A stretch of DNA of 64,000 nt, taken from assembly GCF_900573885.1 (NCBI RefSeq), contig NZ_UPSE01000493.1:620001-684000 (forward strand). Reading direction: 5' to 3'. The stretch comes from Pseudomonas viridiflava (GTDB lineage Bacteria > Pseudomonadota > Gammaproteobacteria > Pseudomonadales > Pseudomonadaceae). Positions 34,631 through 42,831 of this stretch are shown in pieces. Position 1 is the stretch's first letter. Each line of letters opens with the position of its first letter. The notes beneath the pieces are model-generated. The model searched no databases, was not told the origin of the DNA, and saw nothing but the letters and a program-made list of their open reading frames with translations. The position numbers and the translations under genes are program-made.

Positions 34631-35080
34631 ATGCGCGCGCAAAATGGGCTTGAGCCGTTCACGCATCGCTGTCGGGTTTACTACGAAGACACCGATGCCG
34701 GCGGCATCGTTTATTACGTCAACTACTTAAAGTTTATGGAGCGGGCCCGCACCGAGCGGCTACGCGATCTGGGCTTTTCCCAGTCGCAGCTGGCGGGCGA
34801 AATGCTGTTTGTCGTGCACTCCAGCGAAGCGCGTTATCACGTGCCGGCGCGGTTGGACGATGAGCTGCTGGTGAGCGCCGATGTAATCGAATTAAACCGT
34901 GCCAGCCTGCGCTTCCGTCAACAGGTGCGGCGGGCTACGGATAAAACGCTGCTCTGCGAAGGGCAGTTCCTGGTGGCCTGTGTGCGCGCCGACAGTTTGA
35001 AACCCCGGGCCATTCCCGAAGCGTTGCGTGCCGCCTTTGCCGGCGCAAGCGACGCGGGTACATCCAAAGCAGGAGATTAA
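34631..35080 (+). CDS. ybgC: Tol-Pal system acyl-CoA thioesterase YbgC
   Basis: 149-residue hotdog thioesterase. The catalytic Asp is in YYEDTDAGGIVYYVNYLKFMERART, the YbgC/4-hydroxybenzoyl-CoA thioesterase signature. Linked to phospholipid metabolism at the inner membrane. First gene of ybgC-tolQ-tolR-tolA-tolB-pal-cpoB. The C-terminus has a short Ala/Gly extension. Confidence 0.95.
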   Translation: MRAQNGLEPFTHRCRVYYEDTDAGGIVYYVNYLKFMERARTERLRDLGFSQSQLAGEMLFVVHSSEARYHVPARLDDELLVSADVIELNRASLRFRQQVRRATDKTLLCEGQFLVACVRADSLKPRAIPEALRAAFAGASDAGTSKAGD

Positions 35081-35082
35081 GC

Positions 35083-35778
35083 GTGGAAGCCACCGTCGTC
35101 GACCATACCTCTATGTGGAGCCTGATCAGCAACGCCAGCATCGTGGTGCAGCTGGTCATGCTGATTCTTGTAGGCGCATCGGTTACCTCATGGATCATGA
35201 TTTTCCAGCGCAGCACCATGATCCGTGCCGCTCGCCGCTCGCTCGAATCCTTCGAGGAGCGTTTCTGGTCGGGTATCGATCTGTCCAAGCTGTATCGCCA
35301 GGCTGGCGCCAACCCCGACCCGGATTCGGGCGTCGAGCAAATTTTCCGTGGTGGCTTCAAAGAGTTCTCGCGCCTGCGTCAGCAGCCGGGCGTTGACCCG
35401 GACGCAGTCATGGACGGCGTGAACCGCGCCATGCGCGTCGCCATTTCCCGCGAAGAAGAAAAGCTCGAACAAAGCTTGCCGTTCCTGGCCACCGTCGGCT
35501 CCACCAGCCCGTACATCGGTCTGTTCGGCACCGTATGGGGCATCATGAACTCGTTCCGTGGTCTGGCCTCTGCACAACAAGCCACGCTGGCCACCGTAGC
35601 GCCGGGTATTGCCGAAGCCCTTATCGCCACGGCCATTGGCCTGTTCGCTGCGATCCCGGCAGTAATTGCCTATAACCGTTTTGCCGCGCGCGGCGAGAAC
35701 CTGATCGGCCGCTACTACACCTTCGCCGATGAATTCCAAGCCATCCTGCACCGCAAAGTGCACACCAGCGACGATTGA
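35083..35778 (+). CDS. tolQ: Tol-Pal system inner-membrane protein TolQ
   Basis: 231 residues with three membrane helices: near 17-37 (IVVQLVMLILVGASVTSWIM), near 140 (FLATVGSTSPYIGLFGTVWGIM), and near 175 (IAEALIATAIGLFAAIPAVIAYN). Proton-channel stator with TolR, homologous to ExbB and MotA. The GTG start at 35083 is 2 bp after the ybgC stop. Confidence 0.97.
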   Translation: MEATVVDHTSMWSLISNASIVVQLVMLILVGASVTSWIMIFQRSTMIRAARRSLESFEERFWSGIDLSKLYRQAGANPDPDSGVEQIFRGGFKEFSRLRQQPGVDPDAVMDGVNRAMRVAISREEEKLEQSLPFLATVGSTSPYIGLFGTVWGIMNSFRGLASAQQATLATVAPGIAEALIATAIGLFAAIPAVIAYNRFAARGENLIGRYYTFADEFQAILHRKVHTSDD

Positions 35779-35819
35779 TACGCCGGTATTACTGAAGGCT
35801 TTAGGAAAGGTTTTTACAC

Positions 35820-36272
35820 ATGGCACGTATTCGTCAAAGACGTAAACCAGTCGCCGAAATGAACGTGGTGCCCTACATCGACGTGATGTTGGTGCTGCTG
35901 GTCATTTTCATGGTGACGGCTCCAATGCTGAACCAGGGCGTGAAAGTGGACTTGCCCAAGGTGTCGAGCGATGCCTTGCCGCAGGACAACAACACCCAGG
36001 TGCTGACCATTTCGATCAAGGCCGACAAGACTTATTTCTGGAACCTTGGTAATGAAGTGGACACCGACAAGCAGCAGGCCAAAGCCCTGACGCTGCCGGA
36101 AATGACCACTGCCGTGACCGCGATCATGAATCAGAGCCGCGCCCAGGGTAAGCAGACGCAAGTGTTTATCCGCGCTGACAAAGTGGTCGACTACGGCGCC
36201 GTGATGGCTGCCATGGGCGGGCTGCAGCAAGCGGGCGTGGGTAACGTCGGCCTGATTACCGAGGCGCCCTGA
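35820..36272 (+). CDS. tolR: Tol-Pal system protein TolR
   Basis: 150 residues, one membrane helix carrying the essential aspartate (VPYIDVMLVLLVIFMV), then a periplasmic ExbD/TolR domain ending VMAAMGGLQQAGVGNVGLIT. Works with TolQ to couple proton flow to TolA. Its stop overlaps the tolA start by one base (TGATG). Confidence 0.97.
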   Translation: MARIRQRRKPVAEMNVVPYIDVMLVLLVIFMVTAPMLNQGVKVDLPKVSSDALPQDNNTQVLTISIKADKTYFWNLGNEVDTDKQQAKALTLPEMTTAVTAIMNQSRAQGKQTQVFIRADKVVDYGAVMAAMGGLQQAGVGNVGLITEAP

Positions 36273-37279
36273 TGCAGGAACGCGAGCGCTCCTCATCGGA
36301 AGGCTATTTCTGGCCAAGTATCTGGGCGGTAGGGCTGCATGTCCTGCTGTTCGGCATGCTGTTTGTCAGCTTTGCTTTTACGCCGGAGCTTCCACCGACT
36401 AAACCCATTGTTCAGGCCACGCTCTACGAGCTCAAATCCAAGAGTCCGGCGACCACGCAGACCAATCAGAAAATTGCTGGCGAAGCGAAGAAAACCGCCG
36501 CCAAGCAATATGAAGTCGAGCAACTGGAAGCCAAGAAAGTCGAGCAGGAAAAGCAGGCCGTAAAGGCCGCGGAACAAAAGAAAGCGGAAGAAGCTCAAAA
36601 AGCCGAACAAGCGGAGCAGGCCGAGGCCGAAGCCGCCAAGGCAGCCGAAGCGAAGAAAGCGGCTGAAACAAAAGCGGCTGAAGAGAAGAAACTCGCCGAC
36701 ATCGCGAAAAAGAAAACCGAAGAAGAAAAGAAAAAAGCTGAAGAAGAGGCGAAGAAAAAAGCCGAAGCCGAAGCCGCGAAGAAAAAAGCAGACGATGCCA
36801 AGAAAAAGGCAGCGGATGCGAAGAAAGCAGCAGACGCTAAAAAGAAAGAAGCGGAGGCTGTTAAAAAGAAGGCAGCCGAAGCCGCGCGTAAATCCGCCGA
36901 AGATAAAAAGGCGCAGGCGCTGGCAGAACTGCTGTCGGATACAACCGAGCGCGAAGCGACAACCGCTGATGAAGTGGGCGACACCGTTTCCGGTAACTTC
37001 GATGATTTGATTCGTATGCGGGCCTCGGAAGTGTGGACCCGTCCACCAGGTGCCCGAAATGGTATGGCGGTGGTTCTGCAGATCACCATGCTGCCGGACG
37101 GCACCATTACCAGCGCAAGTATTGCCAAATCGAGCGGTAACGCGCCGTTTGATAACTCGGCTGTAGCCGCAGTGAAAAATATTGGGCGTTTAGTAGAAAT
37201 GCAGGGTCTGAGTCCTACTGACTTCAATCCGTACCGTTCATTCAAGATGACCTTCAAACCTGAGGATCTAGATTTGTGA
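36272..37279 (+). CDS. tolA: Tol-Pal system protein TolA
   Basis: 335 residues. N-terminal anchor helix (SIWAVGLHVLLFGMLFVSFAFT), a long helical domain II about 55-215 built from Ala/Lys/Glu repeats (EEAKKKAEAEAAKKKAD), and a C-terminal domain III with VWTRPPGARNGMAVVLQITMLPDG for contact with TolB and Pal. Spans the periplasm. The repeat region is codon-repetitive and likely varies in length between strains. Overlaps tolB by a GTGA junction. Confidence 0.97.
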   Translation: MQERERSSSEGYFWPSIWAVGLHVLLFGMLFVSFAFTPELPPTKPIVQATLYELKSKSPATTQTNQKIAGEAKKTAAKQYEVEQLEAKKVEQEKQAVKAAEQKKAEEAQKAEQAEQAEAEAAKAAEAKKAAETKAAEEKKLADIAKKKTEEEKKKAEEEAKKKAEAEAAKKKADDAKKKAADAKKAADAKKKEAEAVKKKAAEAARKSAEDKKAQALAELLSDTTEREATTADEVGDTVSGNFDDLIRMRASEVWTRPPGARNGMAVVLQITMLPDGTITSASIAKSSGNAPFDNSAVAAVKNIGRLVEMQGLSPTDFNPYRSFKMTFKPEDLDL

Positions 37280-38577
37280 TCAACCTTCTTCGAGGAATGC
37301 TCCTGGTCCTTTGCTGCGCTGCAGGACTGGCAGTGGCAGAGGAAAAAAACATTGTGGTTGGCACCGGTTCTGACCGCGCCATCCCGATTGCCGTGGTTCC
37401 GTTTGGCTGGCAGGGCGGCAACGTGTTGCCCGAAGACATGTCCGACCTGATCGGCAAAGACCTGCGTAACTCCGGTATTTTCGAACCGATTCCGCGCCAG
37501 AACATGATCAGCTTGCCGACCCAGGCCAGCGAGGTGATCTTCCGCGACTGGAAAGCACTCGGCGCCCAATACGTGCTGGTCGGCAACATCGTGCCTAACG
37601 GCGGCCGTCTGCAAGTGCAGTTCGCCTTGTTCAACGTTGCCACTGAGCAGCAAGTGTTTGCCGGCAGTGTTGGCGGTACTACCGATCAGCTTCGCGATAT
37701 GTCGCACTACGTTTCGGATCAGTCGTTCGAAAAACTGACTGGCATCAAGGGCGCGTTTTCTACCCAGATGCTGTACGTGACCGCTGAGCGTTTCTCCGGC
37801 ACCAACACCCGTTACACCCTGCAGCGCTCCGACTATGACGGCGCCCGCGCCGTGACTTTGCTGCAATCACGCGAGCCCATTCTGTCTCCGCGTTTCGCCA
37901 GCGACGGTAAGCGCATTGCCTATGTGTCGTTTGAACAACGGCGCCCGCGCATCTTTATTCAGCACATCGACACCGGCCGCCGTGAACAGATCACCAACTT
38001 CGAAGGCCTTAACGGCGCGCCGGCTTTCTCGCCCGATGGCAGCAAGTTGGCGTTCGTGCTGTCCCGTGATGGCAACCCGGAAGTTTATGTAATGAACCTG
38101 GCTTCCCGGCAGATGACTCGGGTCACCAATCACTACGCAATTGATACCGAACCGTTCTGGGGCAAGGACGGTCAGACTATTTACTTCACTTCGGATCGCG
38201 CTGGGAAACCACAGATCTACAAGACGAATATTGCCGGCGGTGCAGTTGACCGGGTGACCTTTGTAGGTAACTACAATGCCAACCCTAAACTGTCTGCTGA
38301 CGAGAAGACGTTGGTGATGATTCACCGTCAGGACGGGTTCACCAACTTCAAAGTTGCGGCGCAGGACCTTCAAACGTCCCGTTTGCGCATTCTTTCAGAT
38401 ACTAATCTGGATGAGTCGCCTACTGTTGCGCCCAACGGCACCATGGTAATCTACGCCACCCGCCAGCAGGGCCGTGGAGTCTTGATTCTTGCCTCCATCA
38501 ATGGACGAGTAAAACTCCCGATTCCAACCGCGCAAGGCGAAATCCGAGAGCCATCCTGGTCGCCCTTCCTGAACTGA
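37276..38577 (+). CDS. tolB: Tol-Pal system beta-propeller protein TolB
   Basis: 433 residues with a signal peptide (MINLLRGMLLVLCCAAGLAVA). N-terminal alpha/beta domain, then a six-bladed propeller with repeated motifs such as SPDGSKLAFVLSRDGNPEVYVM, PFWGKDGQTIYFTSDRAGKPQIY and APNGTMVIYATRQQGRGV. Periplasmic partner of Pal and TolA. GTG start at 37276 overlaps the tolA stop. Confidence 0.97.
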   Translation: MINLLRGMLLVLCCAAGLAVAEEKNIVVGTGSDRAIPIAVVPFGWQGGNVLPEDMSDLIGKDLRNSGIFEPIPRQNMISLPTQASEVIFRDWKALGAQYVLVGNIVPNGGRLQVQFALFNVATEQQVFAGSVGGTTDQLRDMSHYVSDQSFEKLTGIKGAFSTQMLYVTAERFSGTNTRYTLQRSDYDGARAVTLLQSREPILSPRFASDGKRIAYVSFEQRRPRIFIQHIDTGRREQITNFEGLNGAPAFSPDGSKLAFVLSRDGNPEVYVMNLASRQMTRVTNHYAIDTEPFWGKDGQTIYFTSDRAGKPQIYKTNIAGGAVDRVTFVGNYNANPKLSADEKTLVMIHRQDGFTNFKVAAQDLQTSRLRILSDTNLDESPTVAPNGTMVIYATRQQGRGVLILASINGRVKLPIPTAQGEIREPSWSPFLN

Positions 38578-38629
38578 CGCGGCGCTACACCTTTTACTTA
38601 ACACACTGGGGTTCATTAGGAGTTTTACT

Positions 38630-39127
38630 ATGGAAATGTTGAAATTCGGTAAGTTCGCAGCTCTGGCTCTGTCCATGGCCGTAGCAGTAGGTTGCTCCTC
38701 CAAAGGCGGCGACAACGCTGGCGAAGGCGCTGTTGATCCAAACGCTGGCTACAACGCTAACAACAGCGGCGTAGACGGCAGCATGAGCGAAGAAGCTGCT
38801 CTGCGCGCTATCACTACTTTCTACTTCGAATACGACAGCTCGGATCTGAAGCCAGAAGCCATGCGCGCTCTTGACGTTCACGCCAAGGACCTGAAAGGCA
38901 ACGGCGCTCGCGTCGTTCTGGAAGGCAACACCGACGAGCGCGGCACCCGCGAGTACAACATGGCTCTGGGCGAGCGTCGCGCCAAAGCTGTTCAGCGCTA
39001 CCTCGTGCTGCAAGGTGTTTCCCCAGCTCAGCTGGAACTGGTTTCCTACGGTGAAGAGCGTCCAGTTGCTACCGGCAACGACGAGCAATCCTGGGCTCAA
39101 AACCGTCGCGTTGAACTGCGTAAGTAA
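38630..39127 (+). CDS. pal: Peptidoglycan-associated lipoprotein Pal (OprL)
   Basis: 165 residues. Lipobox VAVGCSSKGG puts the lipidated Cys near residue 22. The OmpA-like peptidoglycan-binding domain follows with FYFEYDSSDLKPEA and LEGNTDERGTREYNMALGERRAKAVQRYL. Outer-membrane anchor of the Tol-Pal system. AGGAG precedes the ATG. Confidence 0.97.
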   Translation: MEMLKFGKFAALALSMAVAVGCSSKGGDNAGEGAVDPNAGYNANNSGVDGSMSEEAALRAITTFYFEYDSSDLKPEAMRALDVHAKDLKGNGARVVLEGNTDERGTREYNMALGERRAKAVQRYLVLQGVSPAQLELVSYGEERPVATGNDEQSWAQNRRVELRK

Positions 39128-39133
39128 TTCGAC

Positions 39134-39949
39134 ATGCGAACGTGCCGTCGTGCTCTGACTATATTGACTCTCAGCCTTCCGCTTTCAGCGTGGGCTGCGG
39201 TTCCGGTGGTAGAAGACAACGCCAGTAATGGCGGTGGCAGCTATCCACCTGCAGGTTATGGCACGACCGGCGCCTATGCAGGGGGAGGGGTTACAGCCCC
39301 TGCCTCGGCACAGGGCGAGCTGTTCATGCAGCTGCAACAAATGCAAGACGAGGTCGCGCGTCTGCGCGGCATGGTCGAGGAGCAACAAAACGAAATTCAG
39401 CGCCTGAAACAAGAAGGCCTGGAGCGTTATCAAGACCTCGACAGACGTATAGCTGGCGGCGCCACTGGTGCTTCTGCCGCTACCCAAGATTCCAGCAACG
39501 CCGGGGCTATCAATGCCGGCGGTGCGCCTGTTCAGCCGGCAGCGCAACAGCCTGCAAGCACTGAACCAGGTGATCCGGCGAAGGAAAAGCTCTATTACGA
39601 CGCTGCCTTCGACCTCATCAAAGCCAAGGATTTCGACAAAGCCAGCCAGGCTTTCGCCGCTTTCCTGCGCAAATACCCGCAAAGCCAATACGCCGGCAAC
39701 GCACAATATTGGTTGGGCGAAGTAAACCTCACCAAGGGCGATCTGCAGGGCGCTGGCCAGGCGTTTGCTAAAGTCAGTCAGCTGTATCCGACCCATAACA
39801 AGGTGCCGGATTCTTTGTACAAGCTCGCCGATGTAGAGCAGCGTCTGGGTCATACCGACAAAGCCAAAGGCATTCTTCAGCAAGTGATTGCGCAGTACCC
39901 CGGTAGCTCGGCCGCACAGTTGGCCCAACGGGATTTGCAACGTTTGTAA
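39134..39949 (+). CDS. cpoB: Cell division coordinator CpoB (YbgF)
   Basis: 271 residues. Signal peptide (MRTCRRALTILTLSLPLSAWA), an N-terminal trimerising coiled coil (LFMQLQQMQDEVARLRGMVEE near 55-95), an Ala/Pro/Gln linker, and C-terminal TPRs (YYDAAFDLIKAKDFDKASQAF; AQYWLGEVNLTKGDLQGA; LYKLADVEQRLGHTDKAKGIL). Links outer-membrane constriction to peptidoglycan synthesis. Last gene of the Tol-Pal unit; a terminator follows. Confidence 0.95.
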   Translation: MRTCRRALTILTLSLPLSAWAAVPVVEDNASNGGGSYPPAGYGTTGAYAGGGVTAPASAQGELFMQLQQMQDEVARLRGMVEEQQNEIQRLKQEGLERYQDLDRRIAGGATGASAATQDSSNAGAINAGGAPVQPAAQQPASTEPGDPAKEKLYYDAAFDLIKAKDFDKASQAFAAFLRKYPQSQYAGNAQYWLGEVNLTKGDLQGAGQAFAKVSQLYPTHNKVPDSLYKLADVEQRLGHTDKAKGILQQVIAQYPGSSAAQLAQRDLQRL

Positions 39950-39970
39950 AAGCCTGACTTTCTGTTCAAT

Positions 39971-39996
39971 AAACCCGCGCCTGTCGCGGGTTTTTT
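39971..39996 (+). terminator. Rho-independent terminator after cpoB
   Basis: AAACCCGCG and CGCGGGTTTTTT hairpin with a short CCTGT loop. Confidence 0.9.
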
Positions 39997-40067
39997 GTTT
40001 AGAATCGCCGCCCCAATTCCCGCAACGGAGGCGGATGGCCTGTTTCGCCGTCACGCCCGTGGCCGAT

Positions 40068-40715
40068 ATGCAAAAAAACCTGCGCATTACCGAGATTTTC
40101 TACTCGTTGCAGGGTGAGACGCGCACCGCCGGTTTACCGACAGTGTTCGTCCGCCTGACTGGCTGCCCGCTACGCTGCCAGTATTGCGACACCGCCTACG
40201 CATTCAGCGGCGGCGAAATCATGTCCCTTGACGATATCGTTGAGCAGATCGCGGCCTACAAACCGCGCTACATCTGTGTCACTGGGGGCGAGCCGTTGGC
40301 TCAGCCCAACTGCATTCCTCTGCTTGAGCGCTTATGCGATGCGGGCTTCGAGGTGTCGCTGGAAACCAGCGGCGCGCTCGATGTGTCGGCGGTGGATCCG
40401 CGTGTGAGCAAGGTGGTTGATCTGAAGACCCCGGGCTCCGCTGAAGTTGCTCGCAATCGCTACGAGAATATCGAGTTCCTGACGGCGAACGATCAGGTCA
40501 AATTCGTTATCTGTTCCCGTGAAGACTACGACTGGTCTGTCTCCAAGCTCATCCAGTACGGTTTGCAGAACCGCGCGGGCGAAGTGTTGTTTTCGCCCAG
40601 CCATCAGCAAGTAGACGCGCGTGCGTTGGCCGACTGGATCGTTGCCGACAATCTGCCGGTGCGTTTGCAGTTGCAGCTTCACAAGATTCTTTGGAACGAC
40701 CAGCCGGGGCACTGA
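40068..40715 (+). CDS. queE: 7-carboxy-7-deazaguanine synthase QueE
   Basis: Radical SAM enzyme of queuosine precursor synthesis, making CDG from carboxy-tetrahydropterin. 215 residues. The cluster motif CPLRCQYC (CxxxCxxC) is near residues 31-38, and VTGGEPLAQ is the SAM-binding region. The ATG at 40068 gives the usual MQKNLRITEIFYSLQGE, but it has no ribosome site, whereas ATG 40035 (11 residues longer) follows GGAGG very closely; either may be used. queC starts 1 bp after the stop. Confidence 0.95.
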   Translation: MQKNLRITEIFYSLQGETRTAGLPTVFVRLTGCPLRCQYCDTAYAFSGGEIMSLDDIVEQIAAYKPRYICVTGGEPLAQPNCIPLLERLCDAGFEVSLETSGALDVSAVDPRVSKVVDLKTPGSAEVARNRYENIEFLTANDQVKFVICSREDYDWSVSKLIQYGLQNRAGEVLFSPSHQQVDARALADWIVADNLPVRLQLQLHKILWNDQPGH

Positions 40716-40716
40716 C

Positions 40717-41391
40717 ATGACAGATAAAAAAGCGGTAATTCTGCTCTCCGGCGGCCTCGACTCCGCCACCGTTGTGGCGATGGCCAAGGCTGACGGTTAC
40801 GCCTGCTACACCATGAGTTTCGACTATGGCCAGCGCCACCGTTCCGAGCTGCACGCAGCCGAGCGAGTGGCGCAGCAGCTCGGCGTTATTGAGCATAAAG
40901 TGATTGGCTTGAACCTCAACGGAATGGGCGGCTCGGCGCTGACCGACAGCAGTATCGCCGTGCCGGAAACCCCCGGCGAAGGCATTCCGGTTACGTACGT
41001 TCCGGCACGCAACACCGTGTTCTTGTCGCTCGCACTGGGTTGGGCTGAAGTGCTGGGTGCGCGGGACATTTTCATTGGCGTAAATGCAGTCGACTATTCG
41101 GGCTATCCCGACTGCCGTCCCGAGTTCGTCGAAGCCTTCGAGCGCATGGCCAATCTGGCGACCAAGGCAGGCGTGGAAGGGCAGGGTTTTCGTATCCAGG
41201 CGCCGCTGCAGTTCTTGAGCAAGGCACAAATCGTTCAGGCGGGTGTGGCCCAGGGCGTCGACTATGGGTTGACCGTCTCGTGCTATCAGGCGGACGCCGA
41301 TGGCCGCGCCTGTGGCAAGTGCGATAGCTGTCGTTTGCGTGCGGCCGGCTTTGCCGAGGCCGGCGTGAAAGACCCTACGAGATATTTCTAA
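40717..41391 (+). CDS. queC: 7-cyano-7-deazaguanine synthase QueC
   Basis: ATP-dependent conversion of CDG to preQ0. 224 residues. N-terminal PP-loop ILLSGGLDSATVVA, and a C-terminal zinc site SCYQADADGRACGKCDSCRLR. Coupled to queE. Product feeds QueF and tRNA-guanine transglycosylase elsewhere. Confidence 0.96.
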   Translation: MTDKKAVILLSGGLDSATVVAMAKADGYACYTMSFDYGQRHRSELHAAERVAQQLGVIEHKVIGLNLNGMGGSALTDSSIAVPETPGEGIPVTYVPARNTVFLSLALGWAEVLGARDIFIGVNAVDYSGYPDCRPEFVEAFERMANLATKAGVEGQGFRIQAPLQFLSKAQIVQAGVAQGVDYGLTVSCYQADADGRACGKCDSCRLRAAGFAEAGVKDPTRYF

Positions 41392-41408
41392 ATCTTTACC
41401 GCATGCTG

Positions 41409-41436
41409 TTGATTTTGTGAATTAAATCAGTATTAT
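41409..41436 (+). promoter_or_regulatory. Promoter of tRNA-Lys
   Basis: TTGATT (-35) at 41409-41414, 16-base spacer, TATTAT (-10) at 41431-41436, ten bases before the first tRNA base. Confidence 0.6.
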
Positions 41437-41445
41437 GCACACCGC

Positions 41446-41521
41446 GGGTCGTTAGCTCAGTTGGTAGAGCAGTTGGCTTTTAACCAATTGGTCGTAGGTT
41501 CGAGTCCCACACGACCCACCA
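41446..41521 (+). tRNA. tRNA-Lys (anticodon TTT)
   Basis: 76 bases including the encoded CCA. Acceptor GGGTCGT pairs ACGACCC; D arm GCTC/GAGC; anticodon arm GTTGG-CTTTTAA-CCAAT with TTT; T arm GTAGG-TTCGAGT-CCCAC. The T stem has one mismatch, A51 (41496) against C63 (41508). In P. aeruginosa the corresponding tRNA-Lys is a target of integrative elements such as pKLC102 and PAPI-1; none is present downstream here. Confidence 0.95.
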
Positions 41522-41545
41522 TATTTCCTTCGCAAGAAGGACCGG

Positions 41546-41586
41546 AAAACCCGGAACATTTCACAGTGAATGTTCCGGGTTTTTTC
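41546..41586 (+). terminator. Rho-independent terminator after tRNA-Lys
   Basis: A 13-bp stem (AACCCGGAACATT with AATGTTCCGGGTT) and a TTTTTT tail. Confidence 0.92.
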
Positions 41587-41682
41587 GTTTCCGTCGTCCC
41601 AGTTTTCTTTTTGCCGTGCGCTTGCGCTGACATCGGGCGGGTATACTCCGCCTCACTGAAAGCATATTCAGAGCCTGATGAC

Positions 41683-42741
41683 ATGACCCAGATTTCCGAA
41701 CGCCTGTTGGTTCAGGCGCACCTCGATGCCAAACAACCCAAGCCTTTGACGCCGGAAGAAGAAGCGCGTCTGCGCGCAGAGATTGCGGCCGAACTGAAGG
41801 CACAGGATGCGGTATTGGTCGCGCACTACTATTGCGACCCGGTGATTCAAGCGCTGGCCGAAGAAACCGGCGGGTGCGTGTCCGACTCGCTGGAAATGGC
41901 GCGCTTCGGCAACCAGCACTCGGCGAAAACCGTGCTGGTGGCGGGCGTGAAGTTCATGGGTGAGACGGCAAAAATCCTCAACCCGGAAAAGCGCGTATTG
42001 ATGCCGACGCTGGAAGCGACCTGCTCTCTGGACCTCGGCTGTCCGGTGGACGAATTTTCTGCATTTTGCGACCAGCATCCCGAGCGCACGGTGGTGGTGT
42101 ACGCCAACACCTCGGCCGCCGTTAAGGCGCGTGCCGATTGGGTGGTCACTTCCAGTTGCGCGCTGGAAATCGTCGAAAGCCTGATGGATAACGGCGAGAA
42201 AATTATCTGGGCGCCTGACAAACACTTAGGTCGCTATATCCAGAAACAGACCGGCGCCGACATGCTGCTCTGGGACGGTGCCTGCATCGTTCACGAAGAG
42301 TTCAAATCCAAGCAGCTTGAAGACATGAAGGCGCTGTACCCGGACGCCGCCATTCTCGTGCACCCGGAATCACCTGAGTCGGTGATTGATCTGGCCGACG
42401 CCGTGGGCTCGACCAGTCAGTTGATCAAGGCCGCGCAAACGCTGCCGAACTCGACGTTCATCGTCGCCACTGACCGCGGCATTTTCTACAAGATGCAGCA
42501 GCTGTGCCCCGACAAGATCTTTGTGGAAGCACCTACAGCAGGCAACGGCGCAGCCTGCCGCAGTTGCGCGCATTGTCCGTGGATGGCGATGAATACGCTC
42601 GAACGTACGCTGCAGTGCCTGCGTGAAGGCAGCAACGAAATCTTCGTCGACCCGGCGCTGATTCCGCGAGCGCTCAAGCCGCTCAAGCGCATGCTGGATT
42701 TCACCCAGGCGGCGCGGTTGAAAGTGGTCGGTAACGCCTGA
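41683..42741 (+). CDS. nadA: Quinolinate synthase NadA
   Basis: Condenses iminoaspartate with dihydroxyacetone phosphate in de novo NAD synthesis. 352 residues. The three 4Fe-4S cysteines are in the expected places: one near the VAHYYCDPVI/GGCVSDSL region, one in ATCSLDLGCPVDEF, and one in CRSCAHCPWMAMN. TATACT at 41642-41647 is a likely -10. The ATG at 41683 (MTQISERLLVQ) is the family start. Confidence 0.95.
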   Translation: MTQISERLLVQAHLDAKQPKPLTPEEEARLRAEIAAELKAQDAVLVAHYYCDPVIQALAEETGGCVSDSLEMARFGNQHSAKTVLVAGVKFMGETAKILNPEKRVLMPTLEATCSLDLGCPVDEFSAFCDQHPERTVVVYANTSAAVKARADWVVTSSCALEIVESLMDNGEKIIWAPDKHLGRYIQKQTGADMLLWDGACIVHEEFKSKQLEDMKALYPDAAILVHPESPESVIDLADAVGSTSQLIKAAQTLPNSTFIVATDRGIFYKMQQLCPDKIFVEAPTAGNGAACRSCAHCPWMAMNTLERTLQCLREGSNEIFVDPALIPRALKPLKRMLDFTQAARLKVVGNA

Positions 42742-42756
42742 TCGATTGTCGTTGCT

Positions 42757-42822
42757 GCTATCGCGGCTGAAGCCTCTCCTACAGGTCGTACTGATTTGTA
42801 GGAGTGGCGTTGCGATCAGCCG
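42757..42822. repeat. REP-like inverted element
   Basis: Two inverted arms, CGGCTGA...CTCCTACAG and TGTAGGAGTGGCGTTGCGATCAGCCG, between convergent nadA and the protease gene. CTCCTACA/TGTAGGAG is the REP head also seen at 32204 and 63464. Confidence 0.6.
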
Positions 42823-42831
42823 TAATGCTTT

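Noticed and set aside
36540..36910. Repeat-rich DNA as a possible CRISPR or satellite array
   Set aside because: It is the codon-repetitive TolA helix, in frame and uninterrupted.
36595..37866. A minus-strand frame opposite tolA and tolB rich in Ser/Phe/Ala
   Set aside because: The repeat-like Phe/Ala composition is the reverse reading of the TolA Lys/Glu/Ala helix.
39997..40067. A preQ1 riboswitch before queE-queC
   Set aside because: The short leader lacks the A-rich tail and pseudoknot pattern of known preQ1 aptamers.
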